The notes under the pieces are model-generated. The model searched no databases, was not told the DNA's origin, and saw nothing but the letters and a program-made list of their open reading frames with translations. Source: Flectonema sp. DT1601 (lineage: Eukaryota > Euglenozoa > Diplonemea > Diplonemida > Diplonemidae). Taken from it: a stretch of 64,000 bases of DNA. Shown here piece by piece: positions 47,501 to 56,435 of this stretch. The position numbers and the translations under genes were made by a program. Position 1 is the first letter of the stretch, and each line of letters begins with the position of its first letter. The DNA lies in the NCBI GenBank assembly GCA_964019425.1, contig OZ025787.1:930001-994000 (forward strand), given 5' to 3'.

Positions 47501-47728
47501 CATTTCAGTAAATAAGATGTGATTATGCCAAGCTTCATCAACATCCTTACTTGGAGCATTAACACCTGAAATAGTACCACGCCATTGTAATATCATTAGC
47601 TGAATGTATTTGAGGTATTCACAAATAACTTCTTCAAGCTTATCGTTTGACCATCCAGTTTCTTCAGCAAGTCGAAGACGCATACCTTCCGTGTACTCAA
47701 CGCGAGGTATCACAACCGTGGTGACCAT
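44510..47728 (-). CDS. GRDP-like protein with ~112 ACPP(K/R)EVA repeats
   Basis: A single exon encodes 1072 aa. Residues 1-150 resemble the N-terminal domain of glycine-rich domain-containing (GRDP/DUF1399-type) proteins. The hallmark is VDEAWHNHILFTEMY at 63-77, then YYGDYIHHQP at 84-93. From residue 162 to about 1062 the chain is an almost perfect 8-residue tandem repeat, ACPPKEVA or ACPPREVA, followed by a short end, AISHHFIN. Each unit contributes one Cys, two Pro, one basic and one acidic residue. No signal peptide or membrane segment is seen, so a cytosolic location is expected. Unit-to-unit nucleotide changes fall almost only at third codon positions or interchange Lys and Arg, which fixes the coding frame. 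The function of GRDP domains is poorly known. The repeat region could be an elastic, cross-linkable or metal/heme-binding polymer; this is inference. Confidence 0.88.
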   Translation of the reverse strand: MVTTVVIPRVEYTEGMRLRLAEETGWSNDKLEEVICEYLKYIQLMILQWRGTISGVNAPSKDVDEAWHNHILFTEMYINFSNKYYGDYIHHQPAYHNDGSRMSGYSNNVPDEVNSAYLRKVFVQTHLTYQKVFGEKPPPGVWGNAADYMSPEDAAAYQQQDACPPKEVVACPPREVAACPPKEVAACPPREVAACPPKEVAACPPKEVAACPPKEVAACPPREVAACPPKEVAACPPKEVAACPPKEVAACPPKEVAACPPKEVAACPPKEVAACPPKEVAACPPREVAACPPKEVAACPPREVAACPPKEVAACPPKEVAACPPKEVAACPPKEVAACPPKEVAACPPKEVAACPPKEVAACPPKEVAACPPKEVAACPPREVAACPPKEVAACPPKEVAACPPKEVAACPPKEVAACPPKEVAACPPKEVAACPPKEVAACPPKEVAACPPKEVAACPPKEVAACPPREVAACPPKEVAACPPKEVAACPPKEVAACPPKEVAACPPKEVAACPPKEVAACPPKEVAACPPKEVAACPPKEVAACPPKEVAACPPKEVAACPPKEVAACPPKEVAACPPKEVAACPPKEVAACPPKEVAACPPKEVAACPPKEVAACPPKEVAACPPKEVAACPPKEVAACPPKEVAACPPKEVAACPPKEVAACPPKEVAACPPKEVAACPPREVAACPPKEVAACPPKEVAACPPKEVAACPPKEVAACPPKEVAACPPKEVAACPPKEVAACPPKEVAACPPKEVAACPPKEVAACPPKEVAACPPKEVAACPPKEVAACPPKEVAACPPKEVAACPPKEVAACPPKEVAACPPKEVAACPPKEVAACPPREVAACPPKEVAACPPKEVAACPPKEVAACPPREVAGCPPKEVAACPPKEVAACPPKEVAACPPKEVAACPPKEVAACPPKEVAACPPKEVAACPPKEVAACPPKEVAACPPKEVAACPPKEVAACPPREVAACPPKEVAACPPKEVAACPPREVAACPPREVAACPPKEVAACPPKEVAACPPKEVAACPPKEVAACPPREVAACPPREVAACPPREIAISHHFIN
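44537..47246 (-). repeat. 24-bp coding minisatellite, about 112 units
   Basis: Tandem 24-bp units without interruption. On the plus strand they read GC(A/G)AC(T/C)TC(T/C) then TTTGG(C/T)GGACAAGCGGC-type variants. Because 24 is a multiple of three and the unit lacks stops in five of six frames, long artefactual open frames cover the array on both strands. Only the frame in line with the GRDP domain is treated as real. Confidence 0.97.
45229..46524 (-). repeat. 648-bp head-to-tail duplication inside the array
   Basis: The 27-unit block 45229-45876 is followed directly by a second copy at 45877-46524. Unit by unit, the two copies carry the same order of variants and are identical by eye from 45231 onward (one difference at 45230 against 45878). 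Sequence diverges immediately outside both ends, so this is a recent unequal exchange or replication slippage of a 27-unit block. Confidence 0.9.
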
Positions 47729-47746
47729 TTTAGTGTTTGAATATGT

Positions 47747-48327
47747 CTGGAGTTTTTCTTATAATTTAATTACTACATACAAGATCTGAGTAGCTTATCG
47801 AAATCAATATAATATTCATAATTTCTGTGTAGTTTCCTGTAAAACGGATAGTCATATTATTAGGTAGATACCTTACAAACATAAAAAACACCTTTCGTGA
47901 AATATAAGACAAAGAAGGGAATAACTTACTTAAATAGTGTTCTTCAATAAAAAAAACAAAAAAGAGAAAAAAAAAGTTCATTCTTCTAACCGGATACCAG
48001 ACCAATTCCATATAAATATGTAACTACATAACTACCACCAGCAGCATTGCAGTCGTGTTAATATACAAGACCAGCAATGTCTGGTTGTGACGTACGGATT
48101 TCGCAATCCTCGTTGTATTTAAAAAGAAAATAAGAAAAGGGGGAAAAGAAAAACTGCGGGGCAAATGCGAATATCTAAATGAATGTTCGCTTTCATCTTA
48201 AGTACTTGCAAGGACCAAATGCAGGTAATCTGCTAAGGCTGCGTGATTAGCAGACGTCGACTTTGGTTCACATACAGTAGCTAGACCGATTGAGTGCAGT
48301 AACCCTGAAAAGGGAATTTTGAATCGT
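47747..48327. other. Spacer between DRC2 and GRDP genes
   Basis: About 580 bp without a gene. On the minus strand a weak acceptor, ACTCCAG, ends 18 nt before the GRDP start (AG at 47747-47748). Nothing else was recognised. Confidence 0.5.
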
Positions 48328-49902
48328 TCAGTAGGCTCGTTGTTTAGTGACTGAGGCTACTACTTGTTTTGCTTCAATAATTGGAGTGCCCCTGCCAGCT
48401 GCTATTCCTACACCTCCCACAATAGGACTGCCTCTGAAGGTTTGACATGCTAAGAGACTGTTATGAGAACCCATGACATCATTATTGACTGAGATACCAT
48501 CTAAGTATTGCTTTAAGAGTGTTCGTAATTTAGTGTTTTCGTTCACAAGATGGTACTTCTCTCTTGAGATTGCTGCATTATCTAAGAGGACTTTGTTATA
48601 ACGTTTCCAGAAGTTCTCAAGATAATGCCACTCTTCTCTTAACCCATCCTGACGTAGTAAGGTACACATGTCTCGACTAGCTGCTTCAAGGGCAGGGTCA
48701 ATTGGTGGTTTTGGATTGCCTTCGTGATTCGCATCAAAATATGATTGTTTTTCACTCTTAATCCGAGTTTCCAATTCTACTTCTTCAACACTCAAATCGT
48801 TGTGATATCCAAGAACTCTTTCTCTTTCTGTTTCGAGAGTGCCACATAACTCTGACAACTTCAATACTCGTTTGGCTTTTTCATTATTTGCCTGCAACTT
48901 CTGCTTTGTTTGCTTCGCATGTGCTACCAAACGGTTTAACTTGTCTTCTTGTTGTTGTCTCCATCGTTGCATTTTGTGTTTGAGTTCTTTAAAGTGTTTC
49001 GCAGTCATCTCTTTTTCCTCTTTCATTGCACGGTTTCGCTCTTCACACTCTTTAATATTGTTAGCTAAGTTAGCTTTCCAATTCGCAATCATTTCTTGTA
49101 ATTTCAAGATACGTCTCATTTGACGAGATATTTTGTCGGCGGTTTCTGCGTCTTTGTTTGTGAGGTCGAGGTAGGTCTTCATCTTTTCTTCAGCTGATTG
49201 CATGTATTTATCGTGTTCGTGATTTATCTGATGCTGGTATTCAAGAATCTCACCCTCTAACATCTGTTTTAAGACGTTATATTCTTCTTGGTTCTTGTCT
49301 CTTGTTTCGTCTTTTTTCTGAGAAAAGTCCGTTTGGATTTCAGTATCCTGCTCGTCAGCATCTTTCTTTATAGCGTTCATGATAGCGTGGAGAGCGTCGA
49401 CTTCTTTTTCGTGTTTTGCGATGATTTCGGCTTTTTCAAGTTCGAATTCTTGTTTTAAGCTTTTAAGGTCTGCCTCGTACTCCGAGTCTAAGTCTGACAT
49501 GCGTTGGTTTTGAAGTTCGATAAGAGCATCAATGCTAAGGAGATGTGTACGTAGAGCAAGTCGGTACTGTTCTTCAGCTTCGTCTAAGTCATTCATTAGC
49601 ATATCTATTACGGCATTCTTTCTATCTAAACTCTTGTCGTATGTCTGCCGTAGTATTTCTACTTCTGCAGAAAGTTCAACGTACTTCTCTCTTCTAAGAA
49701 GTTCAACCCATCTCATTTGAACTTCTCTTAGACTACTTTGACTGTATTTCTGTTCTTCTTCCATCAGTTCTTGCATTCTAGTTTTGACCATTATTTCTCT
49801 TTTCTTTCGTTCTTCTGCTTCTCGTAGTTTGTCAAGTTCTAAAACGTCTCGGTCTCTGGTGACCTTAGCCCCTCCTTTCATTAACTTTCCGTATAAGGGC
49901 AT
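48328..49902 (-). CDS. DRC2: Nexin-dynein regulatory complex subunit 2 (CCDC65)
   Basis: A coiled-coil axonemal protein of 524 aa from the chosen start. It matches the CCDC65/DRC2 layout: an N-terminal basic helix, then LDEAEEQYRLALRTHLLSID and LIELQNQRMSDLDSEYEADL, and a C-terminal FWKRYNKV (from residue 431) and LLKQYLDGISVNNDVM (from about 462), the most conserved signatures of the family. DRC2 pairs with DRC1 to form the base plate of the nexin link between doublet microtubules and is needed for normal flagellar beating. The open frame extends 31 codons further up to 49995. That extension is hydrophobic and not family-like, and an AG acceptor-like site at 49924-49925 lies between the two ATGs, so I prefer the inner ATG. 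Human CCDC65 is slightly shorter at 484 aa. Its presence shows that the organism builds a motile flagellum. Confidence 0.9.
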   Translation of the reverse strand: MPLYGKLMKGGAKVTRDRDVLELDKLREAEERKKREIMVKTRMQELMEEEQKYSQSSLREVQMRWVELLRREKYVELSAEVEILRQTYDKSLDRKNAVIDMLMNDLDEAEEQYRLALRTHLLSIDALIELQNQRMSDLDSEYEADLKSLKQEFELEKAEIIAKHEKEVDALHAIMNAIKKDADEQDTEIQTDFSQKKDETRDKNQEEYNVLKQMLEGEILEYQHQINHEHDKYMQSAEEKMKTYLDLTNKDAETADKISRQMRRILKLQEMIANWKANLANNIKECEERNRAMKEEKEMTAKHFKELKHKMQRWRQQQEDKLNRLVAHAKQTKQKLQANNEKAKRVLKLSELCGTLETERERVLGYHNDLSVEEVELETRIKSEKQSYFDANHEGNPKPPIDPALEAASRDMCTLLRQDGLREEWHYLENFWKRYNKVLLDNAAISREKYHLVNENTKLRTLLKQYLDGISVNNDVMGSHNSLLACQTFRGSPIVGGVGIAAGRGTPIIEAKQVVASVTKQRAY

Positions 49903-49923
49903 TTTATGTTGTTGTACGTTGGT

Positions 49924-49960
49924 CTTGTGAAGTAGAGTTATGTAGCAAAGGAAAGTGAAT
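49924..49960 (-). promoter_or_regulatory. AG acceptor-like site that decides the DRC2 start
   Basis: Minus-strand CTTTGCTACATAACTCTACT continues to TCACAAG, ending 21 nt before the inner ATG at 49902. If used, the outer ATG at 49995 is removed from the mRNA. Confidence 0.4.
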
Positions 49961-50164
49961 TGGGTGTGAAGTTCAAAAATAAATCCGTCAACCATTTTCC
50001 ATAATAATTAAAATAGTTTCTAAAGACAGAGAGGTACTGATGTCGTTATCTGGGGTTTGGTTACTACCGTTAGTGACACATTATACTTTTTTTTATTTAT
50101 TTATTCTTTTTTTTTTTTTTCCCTTCTTTGATGGACGACCACAAATATAACAGTTTTACGACTT

Positions 50165-50189
50165 GGGGGGGGTGGGGGTGGTGGGGGGG
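50165..50189 (+). repeat. G-rich tract, possible G-quadruplex
   Basis: Runs of 8, 5, 2 and 7 G are separated by single T residues. The tract satisfies the G3+N1-7 quadruplex pattern on the plus strand and is C-rich on the transcribed-sense strand. Confidence 0.6.
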
Positions 50190-50279
50190 TAGCATTCAGT
50201 ATTTTTTTAAGAATGATATAAATATTATATATTGAATTTAAAAGAAAAAAAAGTCAACTAAAAATAAACATTTCAGTAA

Positions 50280-50395
50280 TTTATGAGACAGTCGGCTAAA
50301 GATAATATTAATATGGGTAAACACTCTGCGCATGTTTTACATGAGTGTAGATTGATTTCACCTATTAATTACTTGTCAATAAATAAACGATCCTT
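50280..50395. mobile_element. R2 element copy D, partial
   Basis: Contains GGCTAAAGATAATATTAATA, then GGGTAAACACTCTGC, then GTAGATTGATTTCACCTATT, then AATTACTTGTCAATAAATAA. These blocks match copies A and B in the same order. A 5' part is missing and no clear target duplication was seen. Confidence 0.55.
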
Positions 50396-51069
50396 ATTAT
50401 AAAGAAAATTTTTTTAAAAAATAAAAAATAAAAACGATGGGGGATAGGAGATGTACATTAACCAAGGTATTGGCTGATTTTCGTTTTCCTTCGTTCGTAT
50501 TATGTAATAAGAAGAAAATAAAACAAAATAATATTCAAGGGTTTTTGGTGTGGGGGGAAACAACAACAACAACAACAAAAAAAAAAAAAAAAAAAATAGT
50601 TTTTTACGGATACAAACACTAACCGTGCGTATCTTAACTAAAACAAACCAGTGTACGTATTTACACTTAAGTCTTCAGAATCGTTTTTTTTTTTTTTTTT
50701 TTTTTGTTATATAGATAAGGAAGTCCATTACATTGGAAAGTTCAGCAGCGTCAGAGAAAAAAGAAGTGCTAAATGAGACTAAATACATTTATACTTATTT
50801 CCATGTTGGACTGAATCGACTAAAAGTTGGTTGCGGCAATAAAGTACTACGAATGACGTTGAGCCGAAGGTGTTGCAAACCCCTCACACAAAGGAGCTCA
50901 AATGGCAGTATGAAAGCGAGAAAAAAAGAGCAAAAAAAACAGTTCACACATGAATGGTGGTAGTAAGTTTTTCTTTGTGCGTTAACTGAAAGGGAGAAAA
51001 AAAAAAAGAGGGAAACAAAAAAATCGAGAATCATATAACAGCTTACATAAAATCTAAAATACCTTTCTC

Positions 51070-51102
<33 letters not shown>

Positions 51103-52207
51103 CTTTAAAAAAACATAAAGAGAGCAAATCGTTTGCATTCTCTATAAATATAATTAGCTTTAACATAACTAATATAACATTTTGTAGTGAAAACACAAAT
51201 TAATGTTTTGTTTGTGAAAGAACAAAAAATCAGAAGAAAAAAGAGGGGGTGGGAAAAGGGTTAACAAAACAAATACCACTGATACATTAAAACAGTTTCC
51301 CTCATCCCTTCCCATCTCTCATGATCAGGGTTTCTTTAACCATTTTTTTTTTTTTTACTTTCAAAAGGAAAAAAGAAAGCTCCTCTATCACAATACTCCC
51401 GGTGAAGGTTGTCGGTTTTTTTTTTTTTTTTTTTTTTCCCTTTTTTTTTATACAAACCCATTATTTGGTAGAAATAAATAAAAATACAAACTGGAACCTT
51501 TGTTATATTCACACAGTGAATCACCTGCCTTACTCCAGTAAATGGGAAATTTATTTGTTTTGGTTGTCAAACGAAACAGTAATTCAATGTTCGATCAGTA
51601 TGAGAGGTAATGAAGAAAAGAAACCCCAACAACGGAAAGATCGACAATATACAATAAATAGATAATTTGACTACAAGAAAATCTTGACACATTTTTTTTT
51701 CATTCCTTTCGTTTTTTCTATGTGCGTTTACCATTCACCGATTCTTGGAAAAAGTTACCACCACCCTTAGTCACTCTTTTTGTTATATACAAGACGTGAC
51801 TAATAATTATGGGAAGATAGATAAAGAAGTCCTTACATTGCATAATATGCAACACTGATACAGTAAACTAAGGAGTATCGAATTAACGAGGCAGGGAGAC
51901 AAGGCAACCCTTAAAGTAAAGAAAAGGGAGGAGGGGAGAGAAAAGGGGGAACAAAAAGAAGGGGAAGAAAAGAATCTACCAAACTTCAAAGCGGCACGAA
52001 AGTGCTCAAACTTGTTGACTATTAGTTTGCAAAACAATCTCTATGAAGAGTGCCGCGTACTTTTTTTTTTTTTTTTTAATTTTAATAACCAGAAGTCTGT
52101 GCATGGCTGAAGGGCTACCCACAGCTCATAAAACCCGCAAGTCAGCGAACCGTTCAAGACAGTAAGATGGCACAACATGAATCTAATAATAATAAACATA
52201 AGAAGTA

Positions 52208-54415
52208 TTACAACATAATTTGGGTACCGTGAGGGGTGTAGAGGTAGTTGTCCTCTTCGTCAGCGAATTCATCATCGTCATCATCATCGTAGCTGGGATT
52301 GTATGTCGGAGGATTGAATAGTGGTTGAGACATAACCCCGTTTGCCCTCTCAAGAAGACGATCTTGGTGTTGTAGTAGCTTTCGGAGATGTTCAACAGAA
52401 TCGGGAGGTGGGGAAGTAGAAGAAGAGAAGCTGCGAAGGTTATTTCCATTCGCTACGTGTTTAACTGGAGAAACACAACTCTGACTAGGAAGTAATCCCC
52501 CAGGAGGGGTCACACTCCTAACAACAGTCGCTGGAGTACAAACAGCCGTACCACTCCCACTTACTGAAAGCCTAGCCTCAGGTGATGCTACCGATGCAAT
52601 CGGTGCTGATGGTGGAGGAGCTCCCGTGTCAACTTCTTCTTCGAACAACGCTTCAACTGCATCACCTGAATTACTTGGACTCGGTGATCTGTAAGACCTA
52701 ACCTGACCAGCTTCTGGTATAAAAGTAATACCTCGTATTCTAACTTCTGGTGGTGTTGTCCACTTTGCTGGCATTGAAACCACACCAACCTCACCTTTTA
52801 CTAATGTAACTCCTCCTCTAAGACGAACAGTGGTAGATGTTTGAACAGCTTTTCCAATTGCAAAGCAGTTTTCATCCCAAACATGTCTGGATGAGGTTCT
52901 AGCTGCAGGACCACCCTTGTAAGGAGATGGAATATCTGTACAGGCTTGTGGTGGAGAGAGACAAACCGCAACAGGTGAATTAGGAATTCTAATATTCTTT
53001 GGAGGTGTCGTAGGTGGAGAAACTGAAGGTCTTTCAAGACTATCACTCAGTTTATCGCTGTGACGTAATTTCCTCGAACTACCAGCACTTAGGGAAGCAC
53101 GTCGAACTTCAGGTTCCTTATCAGATCCTACACTTTGTCGTTGCGCATTCGGTTCTGTTGTGGCTGCAGGTAGTTCTCGTTTTCGTGTTGGGTTGCCAGT
53201 TGTATCAATTTTAATAACTGCATCGAGTAACTCAGATAGCTGTCCAATTATAACATCTCTCGCTTCCTTTACAGTTCCTACCTGCCCAACATTACTGGGT
53301 GTCGTTGAGTTGCTTATGGTACATCCAAATGAGTCCGACGATGCAGAAGTATTCGTCGGAGAACGGGACCGAAGACGAAGAACATCAAGCTGTTGACTTG
53401 CTTTTAAAATCGCATCGCGGATATCATTTACGGGAGCCTGTTCATAAGAATCTACTTCCTGCTCCAGAGTTTCTAAAGCTCTGTGTGCTTTCTTCAGCTG
53501 GTCTTTAGCTGCAGACAGTGTGGCATCTAATGTACCTGATAGACACTCACTGCTATTGCTGAATAAACTCGGTTCTGTTGATCCTTCATCTTTGTCGTAC
53601 ACTTTATTACCTGCTGCTTGTAACAGCGCACTGGATTCACAATAATGTGTCGCCACCATACTTAGTGTTCTCTTGAAGGTACTTCCCGCACTGTCTCGTG
53701 GAGTTATACTTCTATAGCTACCCTGCATTCGTTTATGTAGAGCATCACTCATTTTATCTCCACCTGAAAATGTTGTAGTTGGAACACTAACTGGAGGTTT
53801 ACTTCTAATGCCGTCTCTCTTTGGAAGTGACTTTGCAATTGGTGCCGCTGACTGATTACTGATGCGACGTAGGCGAGGTGTCATTACGAGTTTTGGTTTT
53901 TCAACGGGATCATCTCTGTGTTGACGAGGAGTGACGACTGACGTTGGTCGGGACACAACACGAGTTCTTGGAGGTGGCATTTTCTGGATAGGTGGTACAG
54001 GGGGTTTCTTGGGTTTTGTTACAACTGATGTTACCGGAGCTTGCTTTACAATCTCCGGGGGTTGACTACTTTGATTGTGTGGTGATGTTACCGTACCTCT
54101 TGAAACTGACCACAAGCGATCTCCAGTTTTTGGTTCCGATGCAACTTCCACTAAAGGAATCCCATGTTCGGTCTCCATTGGGAGGAATAATCCATTACTC
54201 AACTTTAACCATCCTTTTCTTTTTTCTCCAAATAACACACTTGCGGCTACCACTGCTCCCCTACTCGGCCCTACTTGGCTTGTCTTATCACCATAATTAG
54301 TACTATTCCTTAATTGAATATTCCCAGCGATAACTCTATATGTTCTCACTTCAGTTCGCGCCCGGACAACTGGACGAGGGCTAATACTCCGCGCCTTCTT
54401 CGCTCCGGGTTTCAT
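52208..54415 (-). CDS. SH3-like N-terminal domain, Pro/Ser-rich protein
   Basis: The ATG at 54415 starts a 735-aa frame; three codons further up the frame begins with TTG, so I use the ATG. Residues about 25-85 (TYRVIAGNIQLRNSTNYGD, then GWLKLSNGLFLPME) look like an SH3b/SH3-like beta-barrel of the kind that precedes disordered regions in many protist proteins. The rest is largely disordered and rich in Pro, Ser, Thr and basic residues, with many PPxxP- and SP-type sites. One predicted coiled coil lies near residues 285-320 (LDATLSAAKDQLKKAHRALE). The C terminus is acidic (DDDDDDEFADEEDN). An adaptor or scaffold for proline-directed kinases or cytoskeleton is a guess; the family is not recognised. 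A strong AG acceptor-like site lies 29 nt upstream. Confidence 0.8.
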   Translation of the reverse strand: MKPGAKKARSISPRPVVRARTEVRTYRVIAGNIQLRNSTNYGDKTSQVGPSRGAVVAASVLFGEKRKGWLKLSNGLFLPMETEHGIPLVEVASEPKTGDRLWSVSRGTVTSPHNQSSQPPEIVKQAPVTSVVTKPKKPPVPPIQKMPPPRTRVVSRPTSVVTPRQHRDDPVEKPKLVMTPRLRRISNQSAAPIAKSLPKRDGIRSKPPVSVPTTTFSGGDKMSDALHKRMQGSYRSITPRDSAGSTFKRTLSMVATHYCESSALLQAAGNKVYDKDEGSTEPSLFSNSSECLSGTLDATLSAAKDQLKKAHRALETLEQEVDSYEQAPVNDIRDAILKASQQLDVLRLRSRSPTNTSASSDSFGCTISNSTTPSNVGQVGTVKEARDVIIGQLSELLDAVIKIDTTGNPTRKRELPAATTEPNAQRQSVGSDKEPEVRRASLSAGSSRKLRHSDKLSDSLERPSVSPPTTPPKNIRIPNSPVAVCLSPPQACTDIPSPYKGGPAARTSSRHVWDENCFAIGKAVQTSTTVRLRGGVTLVKGEVGVVSMPAKWTTPPEVRIRGITFIPEAGQVRSYRSPSPSNSGDAVEALFEEEVDTGAPPPSAPIASVASPEARLSVSGSGTAVCTPATVVRSVTPPGGLLPSQSCVSPVKHVANGNNLRSFSSSTSPPPDSVEHLRKLLQHQDRLLERANGVMSQPLFNPPTYNPSYDDDDDDEFADEEDNYLYTPHGTQIML

Positions 54416-54444
54416 ATTACCCAACCCTTAGAGGTCTGGGTTGC

Positions 54445-54472
54445 CTAAAAGTAATGAATTATAAAATAAAAC
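54445..54472 (-). promoter_or_regulatory. T-rich tract and AG acceptor, SH3-like gene
   Basis: Minus-strand TTTATTTTATAATTCATTAC then TTTTAG ends 29 nt before the ATG at 54415. Candidate 5'-UTR or spliced-leader acceptor. Confidence 0.45.
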
Positions 54473-55014
54473 TCCGTGAAGGGTGACACGACATGCACCT
54501 GACCGAATCAGAACAACAGGGGGCTGCGAGGGGAATTGCAGTTTTTTTGACAGCGTTCTCTGGCAACCGAACCCTTACTGAAAAGATAGCTTTTTTCACT
54601 TTGGATTTCATACCCAACCCTTTGATAGCCTGAACGAAAAAATTATGTTATACAAATATGTGAACTGTCGCACGACAGGCACTTGACTGAAACCAGACCC
54701 TAAATACTACAATGTACTCCTCGCCTGCTTCCTTAATCTCCTCAACGGGAATTTCTAAAACTCAATATGAAATACAACATGGATTAGATCCAATAACATA
54801 ACATTAGTTAGTGGTACATTGACTATAGTCATAGGTTTGTTTCCTAAAGGGGTGTGAGAATGATAAGATGCGTAACCAGCCAACGGGACATTTCAGAATG
54901 TACGAACGAATCGGCAACTCAAAATAAACAAAAATCAGCGGGGGAAACCTTCAACAGCCTTAAAGTTGTGTAATCATCGGTGGAGGCCTGGCGGTATACA
55001 GGTTAACTCTCTCT
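54473..55014. other. Spacer, possible weak R2 trace
   Basis: No gene. A short stretch near 54795-54830 (AACATTAGTTAGTGGTACAT then TGACTATAG) resembles the R2 core, but is too short to be sure. Confidence 0.4.
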
Positions 55015-55391
55015 CTATAGTTTTGAGGGAACAAAAATAGGCTGATGCTTGACACCCTGTCTTGGCTGTGCCATCATATCTGCAACAGTTGCTCTCCATT
55101 TCTATGTTTGTGTTGTTAACAAAACTAATTTCTGAGTTGATAATCTGCATTAAAATAAAAAAAGTTTCCTCATACCAAGTAGTGCGCTGTTTCCTTATGC
55201 TTTGCCGCCTGTTCAACTGTAGCATACATTTCAACTAGGCAGAACTTGTTCGGTTCTTCTTTGCATCTCATAAAGTCAAATCTAACATTACCTTTTTCCC
55301 GAACACTTTGTTCTGCATTGGCGCATGTTGCTGCAATGAAAGCGTCTTCCATCCCAGACTTAACCCAAACATAGACTACTGTGCAAGTCAT
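55015..55391 (-). CDS. Small ABM-domain protein, two exons
   Basis: A gene of the antibiotic-biosynthesis-monooxygenase (ABM, dimeric alpha-beta barrel) family, 100 aa. Exon 1 (55176-55391) starts MTCTVVYVWVKSGMEDAFIA and ends KETAHYL. A 74-nt intron (GTATGA...CATAG) is removed, and exon 2 (55101-55015) continues KWRATVADMMAQPRQGVKHQ and ends PSKL. The join restores the family motif HKETAHYLKWRxTVADMMAxPR, which strongly supports the splice. Family members include LsrG and quinol monooxygenases (YgiN), which act on small substrates without metal or flavin; the substrate here cannot be told. The upstream open frame starts 21 codons earlier, but that segment is not family-like and lies mostly beyond an AG acceptor 17 nt before the chosen ATG. 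Confidence 0.88.
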
Positions 55392-55407
55392 TATAGTTTT
55401 TTTAAAT

Positions 55408-55424
55408 CTGAAAAAAGTAGCTGA
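55408..55424 (-). promoter_or_regulatory. Pyrimidine tract and AG acceptor, ABM gene
   Basis: Minus-strand CTCAGCTACTTTTTTCAG ends 16 nt before the ATG. Using this site makes the ATG at 55391 the first in the message. Confidence 0.5.
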
Positions 55425-56404
55425 GATGGAAGTAAAGGCTACACACAATCTCATTTGACATGCTGTGTTACCACTACTGGTACCTGCCTTGAATAGGTTA
55501 TGATTATGCTACAGATCATTACTTGATACTCATGTCAATTTTCCTCGGAAAGCTCCGAGAGGAAGCAAAGAACTTAATTAATAGTATAGAGTTTCTACAA
55601 AAAAAAACAAACGAACATAACACGGTGGAGGCGTTTACGTAAATCGAAGAAATGCAAAGTAAGTCACCTGAATTGAACCGCATGACAAGAGCGATATGAA
55701 TTCTTTCAGAGGGGGGGGGGGGGGAGTTGTAACTGAGTGCTACAAGGATTCTTGCTAAATCGAAAACTACACTTTAATCGTAAGCTTGCCGTGCCCTGAT
55801 TTGTACAACAGGTTCACAGAAGACGACGGGCTTTATCGTTGAACTACTACTTTTCTTTTTTCGACGCATTCGGAGAAGAAACTGAACTTCGATATTTCTA
55901 AAAGTCATAACCTATCTCCCCCGTACGCGTTCCACGAAATTAAGGCTAATCTGAATGGTTTTTTTTTGTAAAGTGGGAAGGACGAAAGGAACCAAAAAAA
56001 AAGAAAGGAGATAATTGTTTGATTTGTATAACACATCTTTATTGTATCATAACATAAACGATAATTTAACATTGATAAAGTGCCCATAGGTGGATGCGTA
56101 ACTTAGCCTTTTTTGAAGTGACTATTAAGCTTCCATATACATCTTTACCTTTATTCTCATCATCAGTATGGTGTGACAGTCAACTGTTGAGACTGAACCA
56201 CCTTTGTTAGCAAGTCTCTGGAGTGCGGTTGCCTTTTGATTGTAATAAAAAACAAAAAAAAAATTTTTTTATTATAGCACTTTTTCTACAAGAATAAAAA
56301 GGGAGGGAAGAAAATAGAGAGCGAAGAATCGTATTCTTCGAATGCGTCAACTATTTTATTTATATCTCGATCATTAAGTGGAGGGAAACAAATTTTTTCA
56401 ACGC

Positions 56405-56435
<31 letters not shown>

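Larger units (their letters stand above)
49996..52207. other. Spacer with G-rich tract and R2 copy D
   Basis: No supported gene over 2.2 kb. It holds a G-quadruplex-like tract, an R2 fragment, and A or T runs near 50108-50120, 50683-50705, 51071-51100, 51417-51437 and 52060-52077. The translated frames are low complexity. Confidence 0.6.

Noticed and set aside
44457-47515. Four further frames of 940-1000 codons over the repeat array on both strands
   Set aside because: They arise because a 24-bp unit without stops keeps the frame open throughout. They lack any domain outside the array, and unit variants are synonymous only in the GRDP frame.
49903-49995. 31-codon N-terminal extension of DRC2
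   Set aside because: Hydrophobic, unlike the family N terminus, and lies upstream of an acceptor-like AG. The inner ATG is preferred.
54416-54424. Upstream start of the SH3-like protein
   Set aside because: The open frame begins with TTG there. The first ATG is at 54415.
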